From: Thamnidium elegans
Lineage: Eukaryota > Mucoromycota > Mucoromycetes > Mucorales > Mucoraceae
Direction of reading: 5' to 3'
Length of the DNA: 64,000 nucleotides
Assembly (NCBI GenBank): GCA_025201345.1
Contig: JAIXMG010000019.1
Coordinates: forward strand, 1-64,000
The notes under the pieces were generated by a model. It was not told where the DNA came from. It searched no databases and saw only the letters and a program-made list of their open reading frames with translations. The translations under genes were made by a program, and so were the position numbers. Positions 9,829 through 20,244 of this stretch are shown in pieces. Positions within the stretch are counted from its first letter, which is position 1. The number at the start of each line of letters is the position of its first letter.

Positions 9829-11963
9829 TAGGGGGCAACCTTTTGTTCCCTCTCTTGTTTTTTAGAAGTCATTTTTAATTAATAAAGATCCAAAAGAAGT
9901 TTCATCTTATTTACTGCTGTCTCTTTTTATTTTATAATTCGATACTAAATATCTCATAGAGCACCTTTTTTTTAAAATTCAGCTTTATTTTTATTTTTGT
10001 TCGTTTTATCCGTCTTAAATTGAGCGGCTAGTCGCTGAGAGGTAAACAGTTACTAAAAAATAACGGTTTATTCGCTGAGGAGCGACTGTTCGCCTGATTT
10101 AAAAAAAATAACGGTTTTATTTAGTCTAGGAGGATCAATCAATATGAACTGTTTCATATTAACTATTTAAATGTAAGGTATAATAATAAATTTATATAAA
10201 ATTGTGTACTTGATTATTTTTATTTTTAAACTTTTTCTTTATATTAATATTTTATATTTTGTTTAATGAAATAATCTTTTATCAAATCTTTAGAGTTGAA
10301 ATCTTTTTCATTTACCCAGGAATTATCCTTACTACTATATCCTTTCCATTTAACGAGAAAAATATAATCATTGCTTTCATTTATTTTATGTTTTATTATA
10401 TTTTCTATCTCATAAAATTGATTATCTTTAGTTATTTCTCTAATTAAATTAATATTAACTTTTCTTTCACTTTTACCTTTCTTTCTTTTCTTTTTATTTA
10501 TATTACTATATTGTGGAAAGTCGGCATCTTCATTGCTATTTGTATTTTCTTCTTGATCTATATCATCTACTATCATATCATCACTATTTATATTTAAATC
10601 TGAGAAGTCATTTTGAATTTCAGTCATTCTTTTTATTTTATCCATTTGATTAATTTCATTATTTAATACTATATCTACTAATTTATATTTTGTAGGAAAT
10701 TCAAAATCACGTGACATCCATAGTTTGTGATGTTCTTGAGTTATTATATTAAATAATTCAGTAAATATTTTTATATTTTTTAATAAAAATGCTACCTTTA
10801 ATTGTAAATTTACATATTTATAATCATCTGTCTTTAAGGTTGCATTATTGTTACTAAATCTTTTATATTTATTATGTAATTCACTAAACTGATTTTCTAT
10901 TATAGATCTAAAGCTTCCAAATACATCATTAAAATGCTTTTCTTGCACGTTCATATCTATATCTGGTTCTTTTCTAATAGGATAAAAGAAATTATCATCA
11001 TTTAATAATACATTTTTATTTTTACATAAATCCTCGAATTGTTTAATAAATAGAGAATAACCACCATCTACTGCAATAACATCTCTTTTATCTATTTTAT
11101 TATATAGTTTCATATTTAAAAACATCCCACCATCACTACTTGTACCACACAATTCACTTCTTGATACATTTATTACCATATTGTTTATATCAGATAAAAC
11201 TTGCGTTCTTAATCCTGCTGTTTTTAATTTGTATGACCATCTCTTTTGCTGTGATATATCAGGCTTTGAATAATCAATAGTACTATCATGTCCATCTAAC
11301 AATAAAGTAATATTTTTAAAGTTTTTAGGATTTTTAATTTTAGCTGAATAAATTCTTATTTTAATATTTGAAAACATACTTTGTAAACAAATGTCTACAT
11401 ATTTATTTAAATTGTTATAATTTTCAATCCAAAAGTTTTTATAAAATGTATAAAATGAAGAATATGGTAAATTTCTTTTAATATTCTTACTAGTTATACC
11501 AGATACTAAATGATAGATTATATATAAACCTTTTTCAACTTCTAGGTATGGCGCAGGATATTCCTTATGTGTATACAATTTAGTTAAAAAGAAGAATACA
11601 GCTATATAGCCAAGTTTATCTAGTAATTCTGATTTAATTTCATTAATTTCTTTAATATTCTTGAGTTCAGTTCTATGTTTAAATTCATTAGATTTTTCCT
11701 TCCAATTTTCGTTTAAAAAACTCCATTCGTTTAATATAAGTTTATCAATTTCTTTTTGTAATAGTGATTTATATTTAATAACATCATCATCATTTAAACT
11801 AGTAATATATTGATCCATTTTATTTTATACCCTAATTCAATTTTAAGATTTTTAATACTTTTTATTTATTTGTTTTTTTATTTTTTAAAAAGCATGAATA
11901 ATTACATAATCAAAATTGATTTATTAAAGGTGTCAGATTTAGTTGTGGTTGTTTAACCCCCTA
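9829..11963 (-). mobile_element. Candidate DDE DNA transposon with chromodomain transposase
   Basis: The transposase ORF (10,244-11,818) is certain to be transposon-derived; the element limits are tentative. TAGGGGG at 9829-9835 and CCCCCTA at 11,957-11,963 face each other about 415 bp and 145 bp outside the ORF. Each is followed inward by a CAACC block at a different distance (GGGGGCAACC against GGGGGTTAAACAACC). That would give short GGGGG-starting termini flanked by TA, but the inverted repeat is too short to be conclusive. Confidence 0.4.
10244..11818 (-). CDS. DDE-superfamily transposase with C-terminal chromodomain
   Basis: A 524-residue intronless frame. The catalytic core resembles fungal DDE_Tnp_4 (Harbinger/IS5-like) transposases: first Asp in LLLDGHDS (about 171), a KTAGLRTQVLSDINNMV strand, second Asp in AVDGGYS (about 250), and the presumptive Glu in FRSIIENQF (about 305). 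An acidic, lysine-rich linker (about 400-455) leads to a chromodomain at about 459-520 (YEIENIIKHK, FLVKWKGYSSKDNSW). A chromodomain fused to this class of transposase is unusual; the natural reading is targeting of insertion or binding to histone marks, which is an inference. The frame is intact and more AT-rich than the housekeeping genes. Family assignment is from motif memory, not a search. Confidence 0.85.
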   Translation of the reverse strand: MDQYITSLNDDDVIKYKSLLQKEIDKLILNEWSFLNENWKEKSNEFKHRTELKNIKEINEIKSELLDKLGYIAVFFFLTKLYTHKEYPAPYLEVEKGLYIIYHLVSGITSKNIKRNLPYSSFYTFYKNFWIENYNNLNKYVDICLQSMFSNIKIRIYSAKIKNPKNFKNITLLLDGHDSTIDYSKPDISQQKRWSYKLKTAGLRTQVLSDINNMVINVSRSELCGTSSDGGMFLNMKLYNKIDKRDVIAVDGGYSLFIKQFEDLCKNKNVLLNDDNFFYPIRKEPDIDMNVQEKHFNDVFGSFRSIIENQFSELHNKYKRFSNNNATLKTDDYKYVNLQLKVAFLLKNIKIFTELFNIITQEHHKLWMSRDFEFPTKYKLVDIVLNNEINQMDKIKRMTEIQNDFSDLNINSDDMIVDDIDQEENTNSNEDADFPQYSNINKKKRKKGKSERKVNINLIREITKDNQFYEIENIIKHKINESNDYIFLVKWKGYSSKDNSWVNEKDFNSKDLIKDYFIKQNIKY

Positions 11964-12294
11964 GATGGATTTTTTCTTCAAGATATGGGCGCTAAAATTA
12001 GGATATTTCCTGTAAGTTTTGTAATAGTATTTATAGTGATTTAAATGTAATTGATTCAACTCTCAGTGGTTAATCAATTAAGTAAGTAGTTATGTCAAAT
12101 AGAAGATAATGTTTTATTAGTTATAGAGTGGGGGTATTTATAGTTAAGCGATCTAATAGTATTAGTAATAAAGAATAAATATATATATAATGTGTAGTGT
12201 GATAATCATAAGTATTTATAATAAGTGCATCCGTTTAATATTCGGTAAAGGTTTTAGTAATGATATGCGATATTGAAGAGGTGATCATTATTCA

Positions 12295-12528
12295 TTATTG
12301 CTTAGCCTTTTTCCTTCTTACGTAATTCCTAACGGATGGCACAAACTTCCTTTTCTGGATCTTAGTCTTCTTGAGTCTGAGCTCGATATCAACTGGGATG
12401 TCCATAGGGTCTTCGGCTGTAGTCGTACCAGCCGGATTGTTTCGGACCGAACTGTTGAGTTCCGGGGCATCCAAACTATCAGCGATTTTCAGGTTGACAT
12501 TCCTTGTAACAAAGGGGTTGTAGCTCAA
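12295..12528 (-). pseudogene. ORF fragment abutting the tRNA gene
   Basis: An open frame with no upstream ATG runs from inside the tRNA-Ala gene leftward. Its product ends in a very basic tail (YVRRKKAKQ) and contains PMDIPVDIELRLKK. Without a start codon before the tRNA boundary, it looks like the 3' end of a gene or element ORF truncated at, or inserted beside, the tRNA. I do not recognise the family. Confidence 0.3.
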
Positions 12529-12586
12529 ATGGTAGAGCGCTCGCTTAGCATGTGAGAGGCACTGGGATCGACGCCCAGCTACTCCA
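12514..12586 (+). tRNA. tRNA-Ala(AGC)
   Basis: A 73-nt cloverleaf: acceptor GGGGTTG with CTACTCC plus discriminator A; D arm GCTC..GAGC; anticodon stem CTCGC/GTGAG with loop TTAGCAT giving anticodon AGC; T arm CTGGG-ATCGACG-CCCAG. A54 in the T loop is normal for eukaryotic tRNA-Ala. The acceptor stem has one T:T mismatch (position 6:67) and one G:T pair, and the anticodon stem has one G:T pair, so a slightly decayed copy is possible. No encoded CCA and no intron. Confidence 0.9.
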
Positions 12587-12595
12587 TTTTTTTTT
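12587..12595 (+). terminator. RNA polymerase III terminator
   Basis: Nine T residues directly follow the discriminator base of the tRNA-Ala gene. Confidence 0.85.
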
Positions 12596-13233
12596 ATTTT
12601 TTCGATATTATCGTGAGATGTTTATATTATTTTTGATCGTCCTGTTACACAAATTACCTCTTTCTGATAAAATAATGTTAACAAGGATTGTCCTTGTTGT
12701 CCTAACACAAGAAATCAAACCTCCATGGTTGTTATAAATTTAAAAACCTAATTAAGAAAACTAAAAATGATATAAATACCTTCAACTTTTATTTAATAAA
12801 ATATAATTCACTTTTTGTAAACAATTTAATCTTATACTTCCCTTATTTTATAAAAGACCTTTAAAATCAAGCTCTTTTATTTTATCTTTATTACTTTATT
12901 TTATTTTGTACTTGAATTCCCTTGGATCTTACTTTCCATTGTATTTTTTACCTAAATCTTTTATTCTACTTTATTATTTAAGTCGTTCTACTTATAAAAC
13001 AGGAACTGGTGCTCACTTTTCTTACTATTACCTTATTATACTCTTTTTACACTTTACCACACTATCGATTGATTAACAGTCCCATACAAATAACAGAAAC
13101 TAATGTTACGAGCTGATTTTTGACAGTGTCGTGCCTCGGCTGGTGGTTATTACTCTTTTGTTATTGTTACAAATGGATTCGTGATTATTTGTAATATAGA
13201 TAAGAAGTAAGGTATAAATTAAAGGATATTATT

Positions 13234-13925
13234 TTATAAGTTCAATAAATTGAAAGTGAGCACCAGGTTTATAGTTGTCCAACTAAGAGAATGTATTATA
13301 TAAAGATATAATACGTAGAGAAATAAAATAAAAAGATAATAAGTTTTACAGAGAATTATATGATAAAGAAAATATAATTCAAGGGATCTTTATAAGTAAG
13401 AAACTGAAAATATCGAGTATAAAATATAGGTGAAAAATAAGATGATATTTATTTAATAAGTAAATTTATGTGGTATTTATATTCAAAGGTGTTGGTCAGG
13501 ATATCCTTCGAATCTTGTAAAATATCTTTGATATCAGGAATAAATATTTTCCTTTTGATTCTAAGATAGATGTAATGGATAAACTTTCCAAACTAAGTGA
13601 GATGTTTTTGTTCTAGTTGACTAATAATATAAATAAATTGATGTTTTTACAATCAGAAAGAACTAAAAGACATTGTAAAATAAAAATAAGTAGATGGAGT
13701 AACATATCTGATGTTAAATGAAGGATAAACTTTGAATAATAGTGTAGAAATATTATGTAAAAAGGATAATAAAGGTTAAATGACTAGAAAGTGTAACAGA
13801 AACTGAGATCTATAATATAAAGTAACTAATAATCTGAGGTAAAAAATGAAGAATAAAATAAAGAATAATTAAATTAAAAGTAAAAGGGGTAATTTTGGTT
13901 CTGGAATTAAAAGCAATGAAAATGT
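13234..13925. repeat. 692-bp inverted repeat, left arm
   Basis: Matches the reverse complement of 14,787-15,478 along its whole length. Both arms are 692 bp, and the only mismatch I saw is near the inner end (AAAAGCAATG against AAAAGTAATG). It begins TTATAAGTTCAATAAATTG and carries GTGAGCACC at 13,256-13,264. Confidence 0.93.
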
Positions 13926-14275
13926 TACGATTGGTTTATTATATAGTTTTATTTTTTTGAGGGAAATAAGACAATAGAAGTATAGTTTAAAGAATAAATT
14001 ATACTTGAGTGAGCACCACGTTATTGTTATTATACTTAGTTAAAATATAAATGTAGGTAGCGAACCAGAAGTTATAGTAAAGAAAAATAAAATAGATAGG
14101 AAATAAAATAAGATACAATCAATACAATCAAAAGTTCAAGGGATCAATCAAAGTAAAATATAGAATAAAAGTTCTAATAAAGTTGTTAAGTAGATTTTTA
14201 ATCAGTTGAAAGATAAGTTTTTTTATTTAGTTATAGGAATTCAGGCTTTTATAGACATTGTAGTTCCCTTGAAAT
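13926..14275. repeat. Diverged inverted-repeat unit, copy 1
   Basis: Aligns with the reverse complement of about 16,945-17,290. Shared blocks include TTGAGTGAGCACCACGTTAT, CAAAAGTTCAAGGGATCAAT, CAGTTGAAAGAT and TTCAGGCTTTTATAGAC. It is clearly homologous but has many substitutions and small gaps, so it is older than the 692-bp pair. Confidence 0.8.
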
Positions 14276-14786
14276 TGAAGATAATAGAATAATATAATGA
14301 AAAATAATATAGATAAAATGTTTTAGCATCGTATAACATCTAATAAAAAAAATAATAATACTAATTTTGAGTCGGAACAAAACATTTTAGTTTTGTTGAA
14401 CACGACTAGAGAAGTAGGATAATAAAATAATATAAAATAAAGTTAATACTAAAATATAGTATACTGTGTTGAAAGAATAGAATTTTAGGAAGTTGTTGAT
14501 TGTAGTTAAAAAAAAATTAAATTGTAGCTGTTGTCGTAGTCATAAAATAGTAATAGTCACAAAGTGATATAAAAAGAACAATATTCTAATTAATAAACTT
14601 TATCTATCTTTTAACCTTTTAATTATACTTTTGGTTTTACCTTAGAACTCATAGTAATGTTACGAATCGAAGAATATCGTACCAGTCTAAAGCCCTATTT
14701 TAAACCTTTACCTGAACAAGTATCATTTTAACTCCGTTTATTATCACATCACTTTTCTATAAGTCTCTTTTATTTTCTTCTGTTAC

Positions 14787-15478
14787 ACATTTTCATTACT
14801 TTTAATTCCAGAACCAAAATTACCCCTTTTACTTTTAATTTAATTATTCTTTATTTTATTCTTCATTTTTTACCTCAGATTATTAGTTACTTTATATTAT
14901 AGATCTCAGTTTCTGTTACACTTTCTAGTCATTTAACCTTTATTATCCTTTTTACATAATATTTCTACACTATTATTCAAAGTTTATCCTTCATTTAACA
15001 TCAGATATGTTACTCCATCTACTTATTTTTATTTTACAATGTCTTTTAGTTCTTTCTGATTGTAAAAACATCAATTTATTTATATTATTAGTCAACTAGA
15101 ACAAAAACATCTCACTTAGTTTGGAAAGTTTATCCATTACATCTATCTTAGAATCAAAAGGAAAATATTTATTCCTGATATCAAAGATATTTTACAAGAT
15201 TCGAAGGATATCCTGACCAACACCTTTGAATATAAATACCACATAAATTTACTTATTAAATAAATATCATCTTATTTTTCACCTATATTTTATACTCGAT
15301 ATTTTCAGTTTCTTACTTATAAAGATCCCTTGAATTATATTTTCTTTATCATATAATTCTCTGTAAAACTTATTATCTTTTTATTTTATTTCTCTACGTA
15401 TTATATCTTTATATAATACATTCTCTTAGTTGGACAACTATAAACCTGGTGCTCACTTTCAATTTATTGAACTTATAA
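14787..15478. repeat. 692-bp inverted repeat, right arm
   Basis: Reverse complement of 13,234-13,925, separated from it by 861 bp (13,926-14,786). It carries GGTGCTCAC at 15,448-15,456. Such near-identity in non-coding DNA means a recent duplication or ongoing gene conversion between the arms. Confidence 0.93.
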
Positions 15479-15812
15479 TGAGAATTCTTTCAAATTATTA
15501 TTTATTAAAATGTTTAAAGTGTAATATTAGATTATAGGTTCAAATTGAATTAGAACTTGCACCGCGACTCTTTATGGTTCTTTCTATTAGAGAAAGGTTC
15601 TAAAAATTAATAGAATATTACATTTTAACTCGAAACTAATTTCTAATAATATTAAAATTATAACTTTTATTAAATTTAGAATATTTGTTAGACTTCTAAA
15701 TAATATATAATTTATTAACATTTATAAAAAGCTTAAGAAAAAAAAAAAAATTAAATATTTTAATTAAATCAAATGTTGATTAAAAACACTATAAATGTAA
15801 TTGCCCCTCAAT
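15479..15812. other. Insertion-like segment between homologous blocks
   Basis: The inverted similarity between the two sides resumes beyond this segment: 13,144-13,230 resembles the reverse complement of about 15,813-15,885. These 334 bp therefore look inserted or retained on one side only. They contain a short internal inverted pair (GTAATATTA / AATATTAC). Confidence 0.4.
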
Positions 15813-16944
15813 ATAATATCTTTTATTTTATACCTTACTTTCAATCTATATTACAAATAATAACCACTCCATTTGTAACAACAGCTAAAATTGAATAAGC
15901 TGTTGTTACTGCTACGAGCTGATTTTTATGACAGCTGCAATATGGTTCCGTAGAGATGGATAATTTATAAGTTCTTTAAAAGAGGAGATAGCCAGAGAAG
16001 TTTTCTAGTATATCCAGTTTTAACAGTGAGCACCACGTCTTTTTTATATAAATATATATTATAAATATAAGGACATGAATCCATAGAGAGAGTAAAGTAA
16101 AAAAAAAAAAGCTGATAAAAATATAATGGTACAATGAAATATAGTATTACTATATGTAATGATATTCTTAAAATTTAGTTAAATTTTATTTATAGTATTC
16201 TACAATCATTTTTTCTCTAAAAATATTGATTAAAAAAAAGCATTTTGGTAAGTTTTGATAACTTACAAAATGTAGGAAATAGAAATATTTTTTTTTTTTA
16301 CGTGTTTTAATATTTATTTTTCTTTTATATATTATAAATTTATAACTTTAGATATTACACGATACTCAAAGAGAAAATAATATACTTGGTAAAATACTTA
16401 AAGTTATAGTCAGTGGACTTATGTTATAATATGATTGATTTTTATTTGAAGTAAAATTTTATGGTTTTTATATCTAAATATATGCAATAGGATCGGTTAT
16501 TCTTACCTATGATTTCTCGGAAAGAGAAATAGATGGTACTAAGAGTTTATTTATATAATTTGTTTTAAGATAAAAAGAGTAAACTGTAATAAGTTTTAGT
16601 ATAAGATAATTTATATTATCTGAAAGTGAGATTCGAATTCATTCATTAACGTCTTGTTGAAACCGTCTAAGTTTTATATTAGTGATAAGCGCTTATTCAA
16701 CCCATAAAATGTATATAAGGCACACACTTTTTCATTAATAAAAACGACAATCTATTCCTAGTCTGATAATTATTTAGTTATTTTACTTTTTATTTTATTT
16801 TTAATATTACTTTTATTTATAACAACCGTTAATACCACAGGAATCTTAAGTATTACACAGGTAAATAATTAAGTTTGTCAAATAAGGTCCAAAATAATCT
16901 TAAATAGTAATCAGAGGTTAGATATATATCTGGTATATATCAGA

Positions 16945-17290
16945 ACTGAAAGGTCTATAAAAGCCTGAATTTTTATAACTATATAAGTATTCATCTTTCA
17001 ACTGATTAAAACTCTAATTAACAACTTTATTATAACAAGCAACCTCTTATTTTATTATTTTACTTTGATTGATCCCTTGAACTTTTGATCAAATTCATTA
17101 TGTCTTATCTTTTTCTTTTCTTTAAATTTTGGTTAGTTACCTACTCTTATATTTTATACCACTTTATAATAACGATAACGTGGTGCTCACTCAAGTATAA
17201 TTTATTCTTTAAACTATATTTTTCTGTCTTTATTTCCCTCTAAAAAATAAACTTTATATTAAACCGATCATAACAATAAATTTTACTTGG
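16945..17290. repeat. Diverged inverted-repeat unit, copy 2
   Basis: Inverted homologue of 13,926-14,275 (see that entry). It contains GGTGCTCAC at 17,182-17,190 and ends at the degenerate GTGAGCAAC at 17,291-17,299. Confidence 0.8.
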
Positions 17291-17480
17291 GTGAGCAACG
17301 CTCGCCAAGGCGAGTTTGAGCGCTTACAGCGCTAAGATTATCACTGGTGCTAAAAACCAGTGCTTTATTTAGCATTGCTAGCACTAGTGGTAACAGGTAT
17401 CACCAACGCTTCAAGTATGACTGATGCTTTGTTTACCGCTAGTGCTTCAGGTACGACTAACGCTTGGCTGATCATTATAG
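17287..17480. repeat. GC-richer hairpin cluster
   Basis: A run of small hairpins in otherwise AT-rich DNA: CTCGCC-AA-GGCGAG, two adjacent AGCGCT palindromes, CACTGGT...ACCAGTG, and repeated GCTAGCACTAGTG / CGCTAGTGCTT / ACTAACGCTTGG motifs. No coding frame. In style it resembles the cluster at 9590-9785, and a CGATAAATTTAGCG piece recurs near 18,352. Confidence 0.6.
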
Positions 17481-18313
17481 CTAGATTTAGTGCTGGCGCA
17501 GATTTGATATGATATCAGTATACCCGTTAAAAAAATAGGATTACCACAGTATGGAATTAATTAAAATGTTATAGGTCATGGTATAGAATATTTATTCAAT
17601 AATATAATAATTAAAGCACATTTTATAATAAATATTTATATATACATGTATATAAAAAAGCGAACATTTTTATTATTTGTTTATACGTGTATGTATATAT
17701 TATAGTTCGTTATTACATTTTGATACGGACAAGAATAAAAAAAAAAAAGGAGGGGATGGACACTTGCGGAATAAGGCAATATCTATAAAAAAAAGAGTCA
17801 GAATAAGCTATTATTAAGTTTGAATCGAGCGAAAAAATTACCTTTTAGCAAAAATTATTAAAGTAACCCTTTAAAGCAAGCAGTAATAGAAATAGAAAAT
17901 ATATAGAATAGAAATAATAGAAATAATAGAATATTAGATATATGTAGTTGTCTTCCTAATTTATACTTAATAGTATTACCTGATTTCAAAGAATGAGACG
18001 AGTTACAACACGGATAAAACGTTTTATTAACAAGAAGGAAAGAAAAAATGATAAAATAAAAAAAGGAGAACTTTTACTTCAGTATATATACAATAAAATA
18101 GAACTACACCTTTATTATTTATCACATTTTATAGAATTAGTAGTGCGTTTTTTTATTGTTGTAATTAACGGTCGTAGTATTCATTGAAAAAAAGTAAAAT
18201 AATTACAGAGAAAATTTAAAGCTGTTGAACAGAGTGAAGCTTTAAAAAAAAAAAAAAGTTTAATTTATATAGTCTTTTATTACGCGGAACATTAAATAAC
18301 AATATTCCGAATG

Positions 18314-18317
<4 letters not shown>

Positions 18318-18346
<29 letters not shown>
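18318..18346. repeat. (AT)n microsatellite
   Basis: An uninterrupted AT dinucleotide run of 29 bases. Confidence 0.95.
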
Positions 18347-18589
18347 CTCAGCGATAAATTTAGCGTTAGCACTTCACCAAATCCTTGCGTAAGGTTATCA
18401 AGGACGATCCTTGATAGCAAAATTTAAAATATAAGTGGACAATCGTGTCATAAAGTTGTTGATATGTAGTGTAAATAAAATAATTTAGATAGTGAAGACC
18501 AGTCCCTGTTTTATAAGTAGAACGACTTAATTTATATAATAAATAGAGTAATATTACAACGTATCTTTTTAATCAATTCAAGGGAATAA

Positions 18590-18781
18590 TCTTTATAAAA
18601 ATGATAGTAGCGCAATCACCCGCTCGACCTTCAGCAGAGCACACCATTATATCCTCTATCAACTTCCAGATACGATCCCTAGCGCAGCACGCCGAATGAA
18701 CAAGTGCCAATCTAAACAAGATATGTCCCTTAAACGTCTTCAATACTTGGTTTCGGGTGCTTTCCGCCCTGTGGATGTTTG
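18590..18781 (+). pseudogene. Possible retroelement ORF relic
   Basis: A frame without start reads through ITRSTFSRAHHYILYQLP, ARRMNKCQSKQDMSLKRLQY and LVSGAFRPVDV before a stop. The SLKRLQYLVSGAFRPVD segment resembles Gag-like ORFs common in Mucoromycota retroelements; this resemblance is from memory and unverified. Upstream and downstream sequence does not continue the frame, so it is at most a relic. Confidence 0.3.
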
Positions 18782-19026
18782 AGGTTTTATATTTCCTGGT
18801 ACATGAAGATGTATATTACTTTAAGTACCAAATAAATTATTTTCTTTTTCCCAATTGGAACCATACTTCATTACTGTCATTTTGAATTAAAAAGAACACA
18901 GAAGATATCTTTATTTGTTTGTGTCACCAGTTATGCGTGGAAAAAAATCTCTGTCATCAAGAAACCAAAAGAAAAAAAAAATATGGATTTCAGTTTTTAC
19001 CTTTTTTCCTTTTTCTTATTAAAAAA

Positions 19027-20166
19027 ATGTATAAACCAGTTCCTACAGCACCTAGATTTCTTGAAGCCATTAAAGATATTTATGGATTGACAACAGACGA
19101 AGAAGCAGGTCAGCCTAAATATGTCCGTGAATTTACTGACCAAGCAAGTGCCATGATAGAATCGTCTACGGTTGAAAAACAAGATTTGGAAATTGAGTTT
19201 AATAATATCAAGGTTAATATATCAATTCTTCGACCGGTTGGATCCAAAGATAAAGTGCTACCTGTCATTATGTATTTGTGAGTCTTTTTTTAAAGAAAAG
19301 TATGCGATCATATAACTAAATATAATCATTTTAGACATGGTGGTGGATGGGTGCTTGGAAGTTATAATACCCATTGTGTTTTAACGAATGAAGTAAGTTT
19401 ATGATGACATAAATTTTTTTTGGGGGGAAACGATTTGTGTAACATTCTTCTACTAAAAAAATATAGTTGGTAAATTTACTTCCTTGTTGTGTTGTATTTG
19501 TTCATTATTCACTTAGTCCCGAAGTCAAATACCCCGTCGCATTAGAAGAATGTTATGCGGTACTTTGTTGGGTACAAAAAAATGCAGCTTCTTTTTTTGC
19601 AGACGCTAGTAAACTTGTTATTTCAGGTGATTCTGCTGGCGGTAACCTTTCTGCAGCAGTTACAAGTAAGTCGAAATTTACTAATATTTCGAAATATATT
19701 TTAATTGTATATAGTTCTTGCTAAACAGCGTGGTAATAGTGGTATCAAGTATCAAGTTCTTTATTACCCTGCTGTTGATGTTGATTTTGATAGTGCTTCG
19801 TACGTTGAACATCAAAATAATGCCTTCTTACCTCGTACTACCATGCGATATATGTGGGAAGCATATCTCACTAGTAAAGAAGAACGCAAATTAGCTACTG
19901 CTGTACCATTCTCTGCACCCCTCAAAGAGTTAGAGGATCTTCCCCCTACATTAGTTATAACAGCAGAAAGAGATGTATTAAGAAGTGAAGGTGAAGCGTA
20001 TGCAAAGAAATTGCAAAAGGCTGGTGTGCCTACGGTTGCAGTTTGCTATGTCGGTACGGGTCACGGATTCCTTACGTTACCCTTTTTACAAAGTAGTGCT
20101 TTGGCTGCTATTTCACAAACAGTAGATACTTTAAGAAAACATTGGAGTTCTGATTCTAAACTTTAA
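19027..20166 (+). CDS. Alpha/beta hydrolase (HSL-type carboxylesterase)
   Basis: Four exons: 19,027-19,277, 19,335-19,392, 19,467-19,665, 19,715-20,166, giving 319 residues; phases close exactly. It carries the hormone-sensitive-lipase family signature: oxyanion-hole HGGGW right after the first intron, nucleophile elbow GDSAGG, catalytic Asp in ERDVLRSEGEAY and His in GTGHGF near the C-terminus. It should hydrolyse short-chain or lipophilic carboxylic esters; the substrate cannot be told. No signal peptide, so probably cytosolic. A paralogue with the same exon layout lies at 35,534-36,680. An upstream in-frame Met exists at 18,919, but the protein-like sequence begins at MYKPVPTAPRF. The gene converges on the SPX-EXS gene with 78 bp between stops. 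Confidence 0.93.
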
Positions 20167-20244
20167 AAAAATAATTATTCTTTTTTAAAAAAGTGTATTT
20201 TTTTTAAAAAAAATCTAATTAAATATATAAAGTAAATTATTTTT

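Larger units (their letters stand above)
12596..18900. other. Gene-free AT-rich island with nested inverted repeats
   Basis: About 6.3 kb with no recognisable protein gene. It is built from inverted copies of related non-coding units (listed separately), short hairpins and homopolymers. The outermost pair I found is 12,978-13,003 against 18,505-18,530: 26 bp identical as inverted copies, with TAAGTAGAACGACTTAA at one end and similarity continuing into degenerate GTGAGCACC motifs. Confidence 0.7.

Noticed and set aside
12978..18530. CRISPR-like or satellite array interpretation of the repeat island
   Set aside because: Repeats are inverted, of unequal spacing and hundreds of bp long; this is a eukaryotic nuclear sequence and no regular spacer pattern exists.
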